NCBI RefSeq assembly: GCF_030705605.1
Contig: NZ_JAPCKK010000030.1
Coordinates: forward strand, 186,001-250,000
Length of the DNA stretch: 64,000 bases
Source: Paenibacillus zeirhizosphaerae
Lineage (GTDB): Bacteria; Bacillota; Bacilli; Paenibacillales; Paenibacillaceae
Reading direction: 5' to 3'
Shown here: positions 27,448 to 35,728 of the stretch, in pieces
How the letters are laid out: every line of letters starts with the position of its first letter
How positions within the stretch are numbered: the first letter of the stretch is position 1
Notes under the pieces: generated by a model
Databases searched by the model: none
What the model was told of the DNA's origin: nothing
The model's input: only the letters and a program-made list of their open reading frames with translations
Program-made: the position numbers and the translations under genes

Positions 27448-29478
27448 CTATTCGATATGTTCGTATAGAAGTACACTTTCAATGAAGTTTGAGTTTCTTC
27501 TTAATTTTTTTTCCTGTTCCTTGTTGATTTCTCCAGTTTCATACATCTTGCGTATTGCATATCGTTCTGCATCGATCACTTTAAGCCGTAGTTCTTCCTT
27601 CTGTTTCTCAAATAATTCATCATGATTATCGTTTATACGTTTGAATCTGCCGAGTATGTTTTCATAGTCAAGCATTACAGCATACAGGTATTCCGGTTGT
27701 TGTAATGTTTTAGCGTGATCTTCGAGGCTTGTAATAGCAGCCTTCATCGCTTGAATTTGTACTTGTGTAATTTCACGCCATGTATCCTGATTCGAATATT
27801 CCCGCTGACGGAATCTTCTTGCAATATGAACAATAGCATGCTTGATCCTTTTGATGAAAAATTTTGCTCCAGATCGTAGGTTATACTCCAATGCCGCCTC
27901 CTGCATGTCAAAAAATTGCATTACTCGATCGTACACCAGAATATCAATTTTTTCATTACTCAAAAGATCAGAGACATGCTGCCTTTGGATATTAATAGCC
28001 AGCATTCGAATTTCATTTATTTTTCGGTTGAATTTTGTCACATATTTATCATTATTGTGCTGTCCAGAGAGGTTCCGTTGGAAATTAAGCGTGTATTCCT
28101 GCATGAGTCCGACCGCCGCCGGTTTATTGTTATCATTCATTTCTACTTTAATTTTTCGGATCGCTACAAGCAGAAGTTTAATTTTAGCCGCGCCGAGCTC
28201 CGATTCATCTGCTTGCTCCTCGTCTTTCTCACCGTTACTGAGTAAGGGTAGAAAGACAGTAGCTAAAACTAGAAGCAGCAGAATAACACCGGCAGCAATA
28301 AAAATAATTAACGAGCGCTCAGGAAATGTGTTTCCATTGGCAAGGGAAAGCGGTATGCTAAGCACACCTGCCATAGTCACGGCACCCCGCACACCCGTTA
28401 GAGTCGTGATTAAATCCTTCTTGAGTTGTGGTTTTTCTCCCTCTTTGTTGTTCGCCACGTAATAAGTGTATTGTGAGGTAAGCAAGGACCAAACCAATCG
28501 AATAACAAGGATAGTTACTCCTACGGCTGCCACATACCCTAGAGCCAGCCATCCACCTATGTAAGGTTGTGAAAGGATATCCATCATGGAAGATGGAACA
28601 TTCATACCCAATAAAAAGAAAACAAATCCATTCAGTATAAATAACACCATAGACCATGTATTTTCAGTAAGAACCTGTTCTTCAGCAATAAACGTCTCCG
28701 TGTACTGTTTCACGGTAGAGTGCACAATCCCTGCAATAACTACCGCTATGACACCTGAAGCATGCAGAAAATGCTCTGTAACGATATAAATGGCAAATGG
28801 AGTCAGGATTTGCAGCAGCGTATGAAAAGTGGCGTCATGTATTCCCGCTTTACGTAATCTAAAACGTATGGAGGTTACAATTATGCCAAGAACTAACCCT
28901 GAAAAGGCACCGGCTAAAAAAACATAAGAAAAATCCAAAATAGCTTCTTTTAGGGAAAAATAGCCTGTGACTACTGCCGCAATGGCAAATTTAAAGGCTA
29001 CTAATCCTGATGCATCATTGATCAGCGACTCCCCTTTCACCAAAACCATTACTTGATCTGGGATCTTTATTCTTTTGGCAATCCCGGTAACTGCGACGGG
29101 GTCAGTAGGTGATAGGATGGCTCCTAAAGCAAATGCAGCGGCTAGAGGGATACTCGGGATAAGATAATGAATCACATAACCGCAGCCTATTGTCGTCAAA
29201 ATGACCAGGAAAAACGCATTTCCCAATATGAGTGTCTTCATTCCCCATAATTCTTTTTGCGGAAAATGGCGGCCGTCATTGTACAAGATCGGTGCGACAA
29301 ATAATAATAAAAACCACTCCGCATTCATTTCGAACGAATAATTACCCGGTATGAGCGTAATAATTATGCCTAGAGCTACTTGTATCAAAGCAGTAGGAAT
29401 GGCTGGTACATAATGACTGACAATATTAGATATCAATAAACCAACCATAAGCAACAGAACAATCATTAATAAATCCAT
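27448..29478 (-). CDS. Na+/H+ antiporter, CPA1 (NhaP/NhaK) type
   Basis: Membrane antiporter of about 676 aa. The ATG at 29478 has GTGGAG 7 nt upstream; an in-frame start at 29598 would add a basic stretch without ribosome site. About 12 membrane segments are followed by a 220-residue cytoplasmic tail. The CPA1 core motifs are present: ILSPTDPVAVTGIAKRI and VKGESLINDASGLVAF with the ND ion-binding pair. The tail is helical and charged, as in regulatory domains of this group. It exports Na+ (or K+) for H+ and serves salt and pH tolerance. A relic of a related gene lies at 19688-19800. Confidence 0.9.
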   Translation of the reverse strand: MDLLMIVLLLMVGLLISNIVSHYVPAIPTALIQVALGIIITLIPGNYSFEMNAEWFLLLFVAPILYNDGRHFPQKELWGMKTLILGNAFFLVILTTIGCGYVIHYLIPSIPLAAAFALGAILSPTDPVAVTGIAKRIKIPDQVMVLVKGESLINDASGLVAFKFAIAAVVTGYFSLKEAILDFSYVFLAGAFSGLVLGIIVTSIRFRLRKAGIHDATFHTLLQILTPFAIYIVTEHFLHASGVIAVVIAGIVHSTVKQYTETFIAEEQVLTENTWSMVLFILNGFVFFLLGMNVPSSMMDILSQPYIGGWLALGYVAAVGVTILVIRLVWSLLTSQYTYYVANNKEGEKPQLKKDLITTLTGVRGAVTMAGVLSIPLSLANGNTFPERSLIIFIAAGVILLLLVLATVFLPLLSNGEKDEEQADESELGAAKIKLLLVAIRKIKVEMNDNNKPAAVGLMQEYTLNFQRNLSGQHNNDKYVTKFNRKINEIRMLAINIQRQHVSDLLSNEKIDILVYDRVMQFFDMQEAALEYNLRSGAKFFIKRIKHAIVHIARRFRQREYSNQDTWREITQVQIQAMKAAITSLEDHAKTLQQPEYLYAVMLDYENILGRFKRINDNHDELFEKQKEELRLKVIDAERYAIRKMYETGEINKEQEKKLRRNSNFIESVLLYEHIE

Positions 29479-29688
29479 TTTTTCTCTCCACCTCTCCTTG
29501 AATAATTTCAAAACATAATCAAGAATTATAAGTGGTATTTTTGCCTGAATTCGGCTTCTTAATTCATTACACACTGATCTCCTTTTAAAACTGAACATGC
29601 GAAGCCCAAGCCAATCTGGCCTGAGCTTCGCCTATAAGCGGGTGATTTCATATTGGGAAGCAAAAGGGCTGAAAAGTTTGCTTTCTCC

Positions 29689-30669
29689 TTATTGTGGCCC
29701 TACAACCGGATGCGGTACATACGGTTCTTCCAGGAATGTTATTTCTTCCTCTGATAGTTTAACCGACAGGGAGGAAATTCCATCCTCAAGATGCGACCTC
29801 TTCGTAACTCCGATGATCGGAGATGTTACCGGATCTTTATGGAGTAACCAAGCCAGGGCGATCTGGGCGCGGGAAACGCCATGCTGCTCTGCGATTGAAG
29901 CTACTCGCTCCGCGATCAAACGATCGGCATCGGCCATTGCATCGTATTTATGTTTCTGAATCTGATCCGTTTCGGAACGATGCGTGGTTTCTTCCCAGTC
30001 TCTTGTCAATCTTCCGGATGCAAGCGGGCTGTACGGGATAACCCCAATCTTCTCTTCTTTGCAAAGCGGCAACATCTCCCGCTCCTCCTCGCGGTACATC
30101 AGGTTATAATGATTTTGCATGGATACGAACCGGGTCCATCCGTGCCTCTCAGCAACATGGTTGGCCTTCAGAAACTGCCAGGCATACATGGCAGATGCAC
30201 CGATATATCTTGCTTTCCCGGCTTTTACTACGTCGTTCAACGCTTCCATCGTTTCTTCGATAGGCGTATGATAGTCCCAGCGATGAATTTGATAGAGATC
30301 CACATAATCGGTTCCTAGCCTTGTAAGACTGTTATCGAGCTCGCTGAGAATAGCTTTTCTGGAAAGCCCCGCCCCGTTCGGGCCTTCATGCATGCGGAAA
30401 AAGACTTTGGTCGCAATGACCACTTCATCCCGGTTGGCATAATCCTGAAGTGCTTTACCGATAATTTCCTCACTTGTCCCATCTGCGTACACATTGGCCG
30501 TATCGAAGAAGTTAATGCCTGACTCGAGCGCTTGTTTGATAATCGGCCGGCTTTGTTCTTCATTAAGCACCCATGGATGAATCCAACGTTCCGCAATCCC
30601 AAAGCTCATGCAGCCCACGCACAGCCTGGACACATCCAAACCCGTATTGCCAAGCTTTACATACTCCAT
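29689..30669 (-). CDS. Aldo/keto reductase
   Basis: NADPH-dependent AKR of 326 aa with a TIM-barrel pattern. Seen: the N-terminal LGNTGLDVSRLCVGCMSFG; the catalytic Asp in FDTANVYADGTSEEIIGKAL (Asp and Tyr of the tetrad); the Lys in VVIATKVFF; and the His in LYQIHRWD. The C-terminal cofactor loop reads SPIIGVTKRSHLEDGI. It resembles the YhdN/Tas-like group reducing aldehydes or ketones. ATG start with AAGGAG upstream. No operon partner is obvious; the antiporter lies 210 nt downstream. Region 30670-30812 is A/T-rich with no recognisable element. Confidence 0.9.
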   Translation of the reverse strand: MEYVKLGNTGLDVSRLCVGCMSFGIAERWIHPWVLNEEQSRPIIKQALESGINFFDTANVYADGTSEEIIGKALQDYANRDEVVIATKVFFRMHEGPNGAGLSRKAILSELDNSLTRLGTDYVDLYQIHRWDYHTPIEETMEALNDVVKAGKARYIGASAMYAWQFLKANHVAERHGWTRFVSMQNHYNLMYREEEREMLPLCKEEKIGVIPYSPLASGRLTRDWEETTHRSETDQIQKHKYDAMADADRLIAERVASIAEQHGVSRAQIALAWLLHKDPVTSPIIGVTKRSHLEDGISSLSVKLSEEEITFLEEPYVPHPVVGPQ

Positions 30670-30812
30670 TCATCAAACAACTCCTTATTGTGGGATATAT
30701 TGGACTTAGCTTACCAGTTATAGACTATAGGCGAGGAACAATAATATCAATGAATATTTATATGTGATTTGTAAATTAATGAACATTAGAGATGGTTCAT
30801 ATTTTCCGACGA

Positions 30813-31730
30813 TTATATCTTTTTAAAGGCTGGTCCCAGTCGTTCGATAACCTGCTCTAATTGTCCAGTCAGATAAGGCGAAATGTCTCCGATGCCAGAT
30901 ACTGCTTCTAATAAGGGGAAAGTATGTCCATCCCATGCTCCTTGTGGATCAAAGACTTGCCTGCCGACGCGCAGGCCTCCTTCATCCATGAAAGTGTTCA
31001 ATCTATTCAATCCTTCTGTAAGCAGCCCAACCGGTAGCGCCTTGCTCCTACGCTGGGACCATTCTGCTAAGAAGGACATACCACGCAATATATCATATTC
31101 AAAAAACCTAGGAAAGCAAGGCTTCAGCCATTCCGTATCAATGACGGTCCCATTTTGTTTAGAGCAGACAAGACGATGCTCAATTAAGTACCGTGCGCCT
31201 TCATCTAAGAAAACAGCTTCCTGTTCAGTAAATTCGCGGTCAGTATGCCATAAGATAGCTTCAAGCGGAGGGAGTGTTGAAACAATAGAGCTTTTTCTAG
31301 AGTGAGTATAAGCCTCAGGATCGCAGTTCAGTCCGCCATCGGGTAGCTGATGCTTCAAGATCCATTCACGAATCCAAGGCAGTTCCTTGTCCAAATCACA
31401 ACCATATGCCATTAAAATCATATAGAATACGGCAAGTTCACAATGGCAGCAATCCAGCTTCATCTTATCACTTTCACTTGTCGGATGGTCATCAATAGAG
31501 ATGATGAAGGTCTGCCAGACCTGATTTTCGAGTAAATCTTGTGCTGTAACAATAGCAGATTCGGGAATGAGCTTCACCTCGCCCATTTCATATAGAACAG
31601 CCATATGCCACCAAAATCCATCCCATTTCCGTCGACTGTTCTCACTGTGGGTCATCTCATATTTCGAAGCAGACTTAAGAAAATTTATAGATTCTTCCAT
31701 TGCCAAAAGAATAGTCTGATTGGTTTCCAT
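30813..31730 (-). CDS. Alpha-toroid (terpenoid-cyclase-like) fold protein
   Basis: Protein of about 305 aa with the repeated helical pattern of the prenyltransferase/squalene-cyclase alpha-alpha toroid. Seen: LPWIREWILKHQLPDGGLNCD with a QxxDGGxN element, LEAILWH, and FMDEGGLRVGRQVFDPQGAW. There is no DxDD cyclase motif, so it is not a squalene-hopene cyclase. ATG at 31730 with AAGGAG upstream. It follows the UvrA-like gene by 45 nt and is probably co-transcribed from the promoter at 34165-34194. Function unknown. Confidence 0.7.
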   Translation of the reverse strand: METNQTILLAMEESINFLKSASKYEMTHSENSRRKWDGFWWHMAVLYEMGEVKLIPESAIVTAQDLLENQVWQTFIISIDDHPTSESDKMKLDCCHCELAVFYMILMAYGCDLDKELPWIREWILKHQLPDGGLNCDPEAYTHSRKSSIVSTLPPLEAILWHTDREFTEQEAVFLDEGARYLIEHRLVCSKQNGTVIDTEWLKPCFPRFFEYDILRGMSFLAEWSQRRSKALPVGLLTEGLNRLNTFMDEGGLRVGRQVFDPQGAWDGHTFPLLEAVSGIGDISPYLTGQLEQVIERLGPAFKKI

Positions 31731-31775
31731 CTCAATAGCTCCTTTGTGATTGCCCACAGTTCATGGATTTGATGC

Positions 31776-34031
31776 TTACTTCAAGTATCTTCCTGTGATC
31801 GATTGCTCTGCATGGATGATCTGCTCCGGTGTGCCCTCGAACACTACCTGGCCACCCTTGCTGCCTCCATCCGGTCCTATATCGATGATCCAATCCGCTT
31901 GGGTGATCACATCGAGATTGTGCTCGATGACGATCACCGTATTGCCGGCATCCACCAGGCGGTTCATGATCTCCAGAAGGTGACCGATATCTGACATATG
32001 CAGGCCGGTCGTCGGCTCGTCCATCACGTAGATGCTGCCCTTCTTATGCAGCTCGCTTGCCAGCTTGATGCGCTGGCATTCCCCGCCCGAGAGCGTGCTG
32101 AGCGGCTGGCCGAGCGTAATATAGTTCAGTCCTACATCACTCAACGCCTGGAGCTTGCGTACAACATCTTTTAATTCAAAAAAATCCAATGCCTGTTCCA
32201 CCGTCATCTCCAGCACTTCTGCAATGGACTTGCCGTTCAGCTTGTATGCAAGCACCTCTTCCTTGAACCGCCTACCTCCGCATACCTCGCATGGCAGCTT
32301 CACGCTGTCGAGGAATGCGAGATCTGTATACACAACACCCAAGCCTTGGCAGTTCTCGCATGCCCCCTTGGAGTTGAAACTGAACAAGCCTTGGTTGACC
32401 TTGTTCGCGGAAGCAAACGCCTTGCGCACATCGTCCATAATGCCCGTGTAGGTCGCGGGATTCGAGCGTGTTGACACACCAATCGCCGATTGATCGATAA
32501 CGATCGCATCCGGATGCTGGCTTAGGAATACTTCGTTAATCAACGTACTCTTGCCAGAGCCAGCGACACCCGTAACTACGGTCAGCACTCCGGTTGGAAT
32601 ATCTACACTCACGTTTTGCAGGTTATGCAGTGTAGCATTTTTGATGGACAGCTTACCGGATGGCTGCCTGCAATCGTGTTTTAACTGGAGCGGCCGCTTC
32701 ATATGGGTACCTGTCAATGTATCTGCCTCCAGCAGGCCTTGGTAGCTTCCTTCGTATACGATGGTACCGCCGCGGCTGCCGGCGTGAGGCCCGACGTCGA
32801 CGATATGATCCGCCACCTTGATTACATCGGGATCATGCTCGACGACAATCACGGTGTTGCCCTTGTCGCGCAGCTTCTGGAGCAATTCATTTAACCGGTG
32901 CACATCACGGGGGTGCAAGCCAACGCTGGGCTCATCGAAGATGTAAGTGACATCCACCAGACTGCCGCTCAGGTGCTTCACCATCTTGACACGCTGCGAC
33001 TCGCCGCCGGACAGTGTATCTGTCTCACGGTCCAGCGTCAAGTAGTCAAGTCCGATATCCACTAGATGCTGCAACCGCTCCGTCAGTGACTTGACGATCG
33101 GCGCGGCAATCGCGTCGTCAATCTCCCGAATGACGTGAATGAGCTGGCCAACCTCCATGGCGGACATCTCTGCAATGTTGAGTCCATTGATCCTACAGCT
33201 AAGCGTGGCCTGACTGAGTCTCGCACCGTGGCAGCTCGAGCAGGAACCCTCGGAGATGTATGGTGCAACAGCTTTTTGTGTGCGCTCAGACTTCGTTTTT
33301 ACATCCTGCTTGATGTATTTGTTGGTGAACTTCTCGATGACCCCTTCTACTGTTATGTTCATCTCCTTCCCAGCGAAATCCATCTTCACTTTCCTTGCCT
33401 TGCCGTACAGGAGTTGCTCCAGGTCCTCATCCGAATATTCGCTTAGCTTCTTATCGGGATCAAAGGGCCCTGCCTGCACGATGATGTTCCAGTCCCATCC
33501 GCTCACCGAATAGTCCGGCAGCATAATGGCTCCTTCATTCAACGACTTTGACATGTCCAGCGCCTTGCTCAGGTCAACGCCCAATTTGCGACCGATCCCG
33601 TTACATTCGGGGCACATGCCTTGCGGATCGTTAAATGAGAACATGTTCGCTTGTCCAACATAGGGCTGACCCACTCGTGAGAAGAGAATACGGAAAATAG
33701 GAGAGATATCGGTAATCGTACCCATCGTGGAATGGGAGCCGCCGCCCAGCCGCTTCTGATCCACAATAACAGCCATGCTCAGGTTCTCGATCGCGTCCGC
33801 ATCCGGCTGTGGATAGCGCGGCAGGAAATTACGAACGAACATGCTGAAGTTCTCATTCAGCAAACGTGTGGATTCTGCAGCAATCGTATCGAAGACGATA
33901 GATGACTTGCCGGATCCGGATACCCCGGTGAAGATCGTGATCTTCCGCTTAGGGATGCGCAAGGATACGTTCTTGAGATTGTTTTCCCTCGCAGCCGAGA
34001 TTACGATATATTCCTGATTAGATTCACTCAT
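31776..34031 (-). CDS. UvrA-like ABC protein of the drug-resistance type
   Basis: Soluble protein of 751 aa with two ABC modules, built like UvrA but about 200 residues shorter; such short UvrA paralogues include DrrC-type daunorubicin resistance proteins. First module: GVSGSGKSS Walker A and LSGGESQRVKMVKHL signature. Second module: GVAGSGKST and LSGGECQRIKLASEL. Zinc-type cysteine pairs are kept (CPECNGIG, CSSCHGA, CENCQGLG, CEVCGGRR). It probably binds DNA and removes or tolerates intercalating drugs. The ATG at 34031 is chosen over one 3 codons earlier that overlaps the ribosome site. It shares its promoter/operator with the PhzF gene. Confidence 0.9.
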   Translation of the reverse strand: MSESNQEYIVISAARENNLKNVSLRIPKRKITIFTGVSGSGKSSIVFDTIAAESTRLLNENFSMFVRNFLPRYPQPDADAIENLSMAVIVDQKRLGGGSHSTMGTITDISPIFRILFSRVGQPYVGQANMFSFNDPQGMCPECNGIGRKLGVDLSKALDMSKSLNEGAIMLPDYSVSGWDWNIIVQAGPFDPDKKLSEYSDEDLEQLLYGKARKVKMDFAGKEMNITVEGVIEKFTNKYIKQDVKTKSERTQKAVAPYISEGSCSSCHGARLSQATLSCRINGLNIAEMSAMEVGQLIHVIREIDDAIAAPIVKSLTERLQHLVDIGLDYLTLDRETDTLSGGESQRVKMVKHLSGSLVDVTYIFDEPSVGLHPRDVHRLNELLQKLRDKGNTVIVVEHDPDVIKVADHIVDVGPHAGSRGGTIVYEGSYQGLLEADTLTGTHMKRPLQLKHDCRQPSGKLSIKNATLHNLQNVSVDIPTGVLTVVTGVAGSGKSTLINEVFLSQHPDAIVIDQSAIGVSTRSNPATYTGIMDDVRKAFASANKVNQGLFSFNSKGACENCQGLGVVYTDLAFLDSVKLPCEVCGGRRFKEEVLAYKLNGKSIAEVLEMTVEQALDFFELKDVVRKLQALSDVGLNYITLGQPLSTLSGGECQRIKLASELHKKGSIYVMDEPTTGLHMSDIGHLLEIMNRLVDAGNTVIVIEHNLDVITQADWIIDIGPDGGSKGGQVVFEGTPEQIIHAEQSITGRYLK

Positions 34032-34164
34032 GGCTAACATCCTTCCGATCGTGTTAATTTCTACTCATTTCACAATAGATAATGTTGTTTATAAAGTGGT
34101 CATGTCAATCACCAACCGATAACGCACATGGATCAATCTTCCATTTTTCCAACTGTCTGTATTC

Positions 34165-34194
34165 ATTATATAATCAACTGTTAAATGAATTCAA
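34165..34194 (-). promoter_or_regulatory. SigA promoter with shared operator (UvrA-like gene)
   Basis: Minus strand: -35 TTGAAT (34189-34194), 18-bp spacer with CATTTAACAGTTG, -10 TATAAT (34165-34170). It is almost the same sequence as 20928-20957. The leader to the ATG is about 125 nt. Confidence 0.8.
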
Positions 34195-34221
34195 TTTTGT
34201 GACAACGAAAAACCATATAAA

Positions 34222-34254
34222 AAGATACACCTTTCTATTATGAAGGTGTATCTT
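34222..34254 (-). terminator. Terminator after the SRPBCC gene
   Basis: Perfect 12-bp arms AAGATACACCTT and AAGGTGTATCTT around a 9-nt loop, followed on the minus strand by TTTATATGG. It is the only strong hairpin between the SRPBCC stop and the next promoter. Confidence 0.8.
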
Positions 34255-34322
34255 CGAAAAAATATATTCTCATGGATATTCGGCTATATGACGACACAGG
34301 CTCTCGGGATGTAGCGTTCAGA

Positions 34323-34763
34323 TTACGAGTTCATTTCCTTCAGTACCTGACCTAGTCTGTCGAGATTTTGCTCGTTTGCCTCTACGCAGATGTCCTTGGC
34401 TTTCTCGAAATCTTCCTTCACTCGGAAAGTTTGACGGAAGGTCACTTTGGTGCGGCCATCCAGATCGTCAAAGGTAGCAGTTATCCGAAATTGGTGCCCG
34501 GAAAGATGATCCAATACGACTCGCTCCACCGGCACGACTTCTACAAAAACGCTCTCATTCGGATAATCCTTGCCGTCAGGCCCGTGCATGGTGAGCTGCC
34601 ATACGCCGCCTAACTTTATCTCGCACTTATGGAACGTATTCGTGAAGCCGTTTGGTCCCCACCATCGAGCCAGCAGCTCGGGAGTTGTCCAGGCCTGATA
34701 CACCAATTCCCGTGGCACATCGAATTCACGCATGGTAATGATCTCGTTATTGTTCATGTTCAT
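34323..34763 (-). CDS. SRPBCC/AHSA1-like ligand-binding protein
   Basis: START/SRPBCC fold protein of 146 aa (activator of Hsp90 ATPase homologue 1-like). Typical strands are seen in MREFDVPRELVYQAWTTPEL, ARWWGPNGFTNTFHKCEIKLGG and TFRQTFRVKEDFEKAKDICV. The start codon overlaps the stop of the truncated SRPBCC relic upstream (TGATG-type overlap), so it was originally translated behind it. The usual partner, an ArsR regulator, seems decayed here (34900-35304). Ligand unknown. Confidence 0.85.
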   Translation of the reverse strand: MNMNNNEIITMREFDVPRELVYQAWTTPELLARWWGPNGFTNTFHKCEIKLGGVWQLTMHGPDGKDYPNESVFVEVVPVERVVLDHLSGHQFRITATFDDLDGRTKVTFRQTFRVKEDFEKAKDICVEANEQNLDRLGQVLKEMNS

Positions 34764-34907
34764 GTCTCTCCTTCAAAGAATTTGCCCAGCGCGTCCAGCA
34801 TGAGACCCGTACCTGGCTTTGACCGCAAGTCTATAAACCCGCTCCGGCAACGCTTGATAAGTCCGCTCGATCGCGAAAGTCGCATGTTTGACAAAATGCT
34901 CACTCAT
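34760..34907 (-). pseudogene. Internally deleted SRPBCC gene
   Basis: The minus strand starts ATG with MSEHFVKHATFAIERTYQAL, then PERVYR, a typical SRPBCC N-terminus. It then jumps, with a frame change, to TGLMLDALGKFFEGET and a stop, a typical C-terminal helix of the same family. About 100 residues are missing. Start and stop overlaps with the ORFs on each side (ATGA type) are intact, so the deletion happened inside a tightly packed operon. Confidence 0.65.
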
Positions 34908-35304
34908 TTTCAATATCCTCCTCGGGTTTCGCTATCTGATTGTCTTCGGCCAGAAAGTCACCCAACCGCTTCAGTTGATGATGTCGAGCGGACGAACCAT
35001 CTTCACTCTTCGGCGCTAGCTTCGTACCGGTGGCTTTATTATAAAAGCTTACGTAACGTAAGGTGCAAGCAGAAAATACTGCAGTATTCCAGCCGTTATC
35101 ATACCCAACAATTCTAACTAAGTTGCTGTGAGCATCAATGATATGATGAGCAGCCTCTAATTGTTCAAGCGGAGTTCCATGTAGATCACCAGCTTGCCTT
35201 TTTTCATATGTACCTACTAACTTAATTGAAGTGCACTTCCTATAGTAGTTCTGTTCATGACCACTTTGCAGCCTGCAGAGCCTTTTTTCTTTTGCGGGAA
35301 TCAA
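34900..35304 (-). pseudogene. Degenerate reading frame with an ArsR-like tail
   Basis: Open frame of 134 codons. Only the last third looks familiar: RYVSFYNKA and LKRLGDFLAEDNQ resemble the C-terminal helix of ArsR regulators that usually precede SRPBCC genes. It ends in an ATGAGTGA overlap with the SRPBCC relic, as in such operons. The first two thirds match nothing I know and no winged-helix motif is seen. It overlaps the small gene at 35255-35437. Most likely a fused remnant; a real hypothetical gene is the alternative. Confidence 0.35.
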
Positions 35305-35437
35305 AAATTTGCGTTAGTTTATGTCGTTGCCGCTTGCGTTCTTCCAACAACAGCTTGACTCCCCGAATCAAAAGTCTGTATCTCATTTCATCATCATAGC
35401 TAAGTTTGTGTATCTCTTTGAAATAGTTCTTGTTCAT
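35255..35437 (-). CDS. Small basic hypothetical protein
   Basis: A 60-aa protein rich in Lys and Arg (YFKEIHKLSYDDEMRYRLL, LEERKRQRHKLTQIFDSRKR). Start ATG with GGAGTGAG upstream at an acceptable distance. No membrane segment or known motif; the RGVKLLLEERKRQRHKL part would form a basic helix. It overlaps the degenerate frame downstream, so only one of the two is likely to be translated. An A/T-rich region with a TTGACA-like box lies upstream. Confidence 0.5.
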   Translation of the reverse strand: MNKNYFKEIHKLSYDDEMRYRLLIRGVKLLLEERKRQRHKLTQIFDSRKRKKALQAAKWS

Positions 35438-35568
35438 TTACAATCTCACTCCATTTCTCGCTCTGATCTGTTTTAAGTATATCATATGACTCTTGACAAT
35501 TTCTAAACACGAGATTATAAGTGCATATATCTGAAAATAATTTCGCATTTGTGCATTTTGTTTGTGAG

Positions 35569-35612
35569 AAAAAAACGAACTTCTTCCCTGCTAGGGATAG
35601 TTCGTTTTTTTT
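35569..35612. terminator. Strong intergenic hairpin with T-run
   Basis: Outer arms AAAAACGAACT and AGTTCGTTTTT plus inner ATCCC/GGGAT-type pairing, with A-run and T-run on opposite sides. It could terminate in either direction. It lies between the pump operon terminator and the small gene at 35255. Confidence 0.75.
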
Positions 35613-35617
35613 CTACT

Positions 35618-35642
35618 ATTAATGTGGAGGTTATGGTCTCGA
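35618..35642 (+). pseudogene. 25-bp relic of an RND fusion-protein gene
   Basis: These 25 bases are identical to 52455-52479 inside the fusion-protein gene of the second RND operon, where they encode INVEVMVS. The same frame is kept here (STINVEVMVSRK) but both sides differ. A scar or seed of recombination is the simplest reading. Confidence 0.5.
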
Positions 35643-35659
35643 GAAAACTCCAACAAAAA

Positions 35660-35690
35660 AACGTACACAAGGGCAGTTCTTGTGTACGTT
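35660..35690 (-). terminator. Terminator of the first RND operon
   Basis: Perfect 12-bp arms AACGTACACAAG and CTTGTGTACGTT around a 7-nt loop, followed on the minus strand by TTTTTTTG. It lies 39 nt after the fusion-protein stop. Confidence 0.9.
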
Positions 35691-35728
35691 TGGGCAGTAG
35701 CTCATTCATCTCCTGAATAAGAGCGTGT

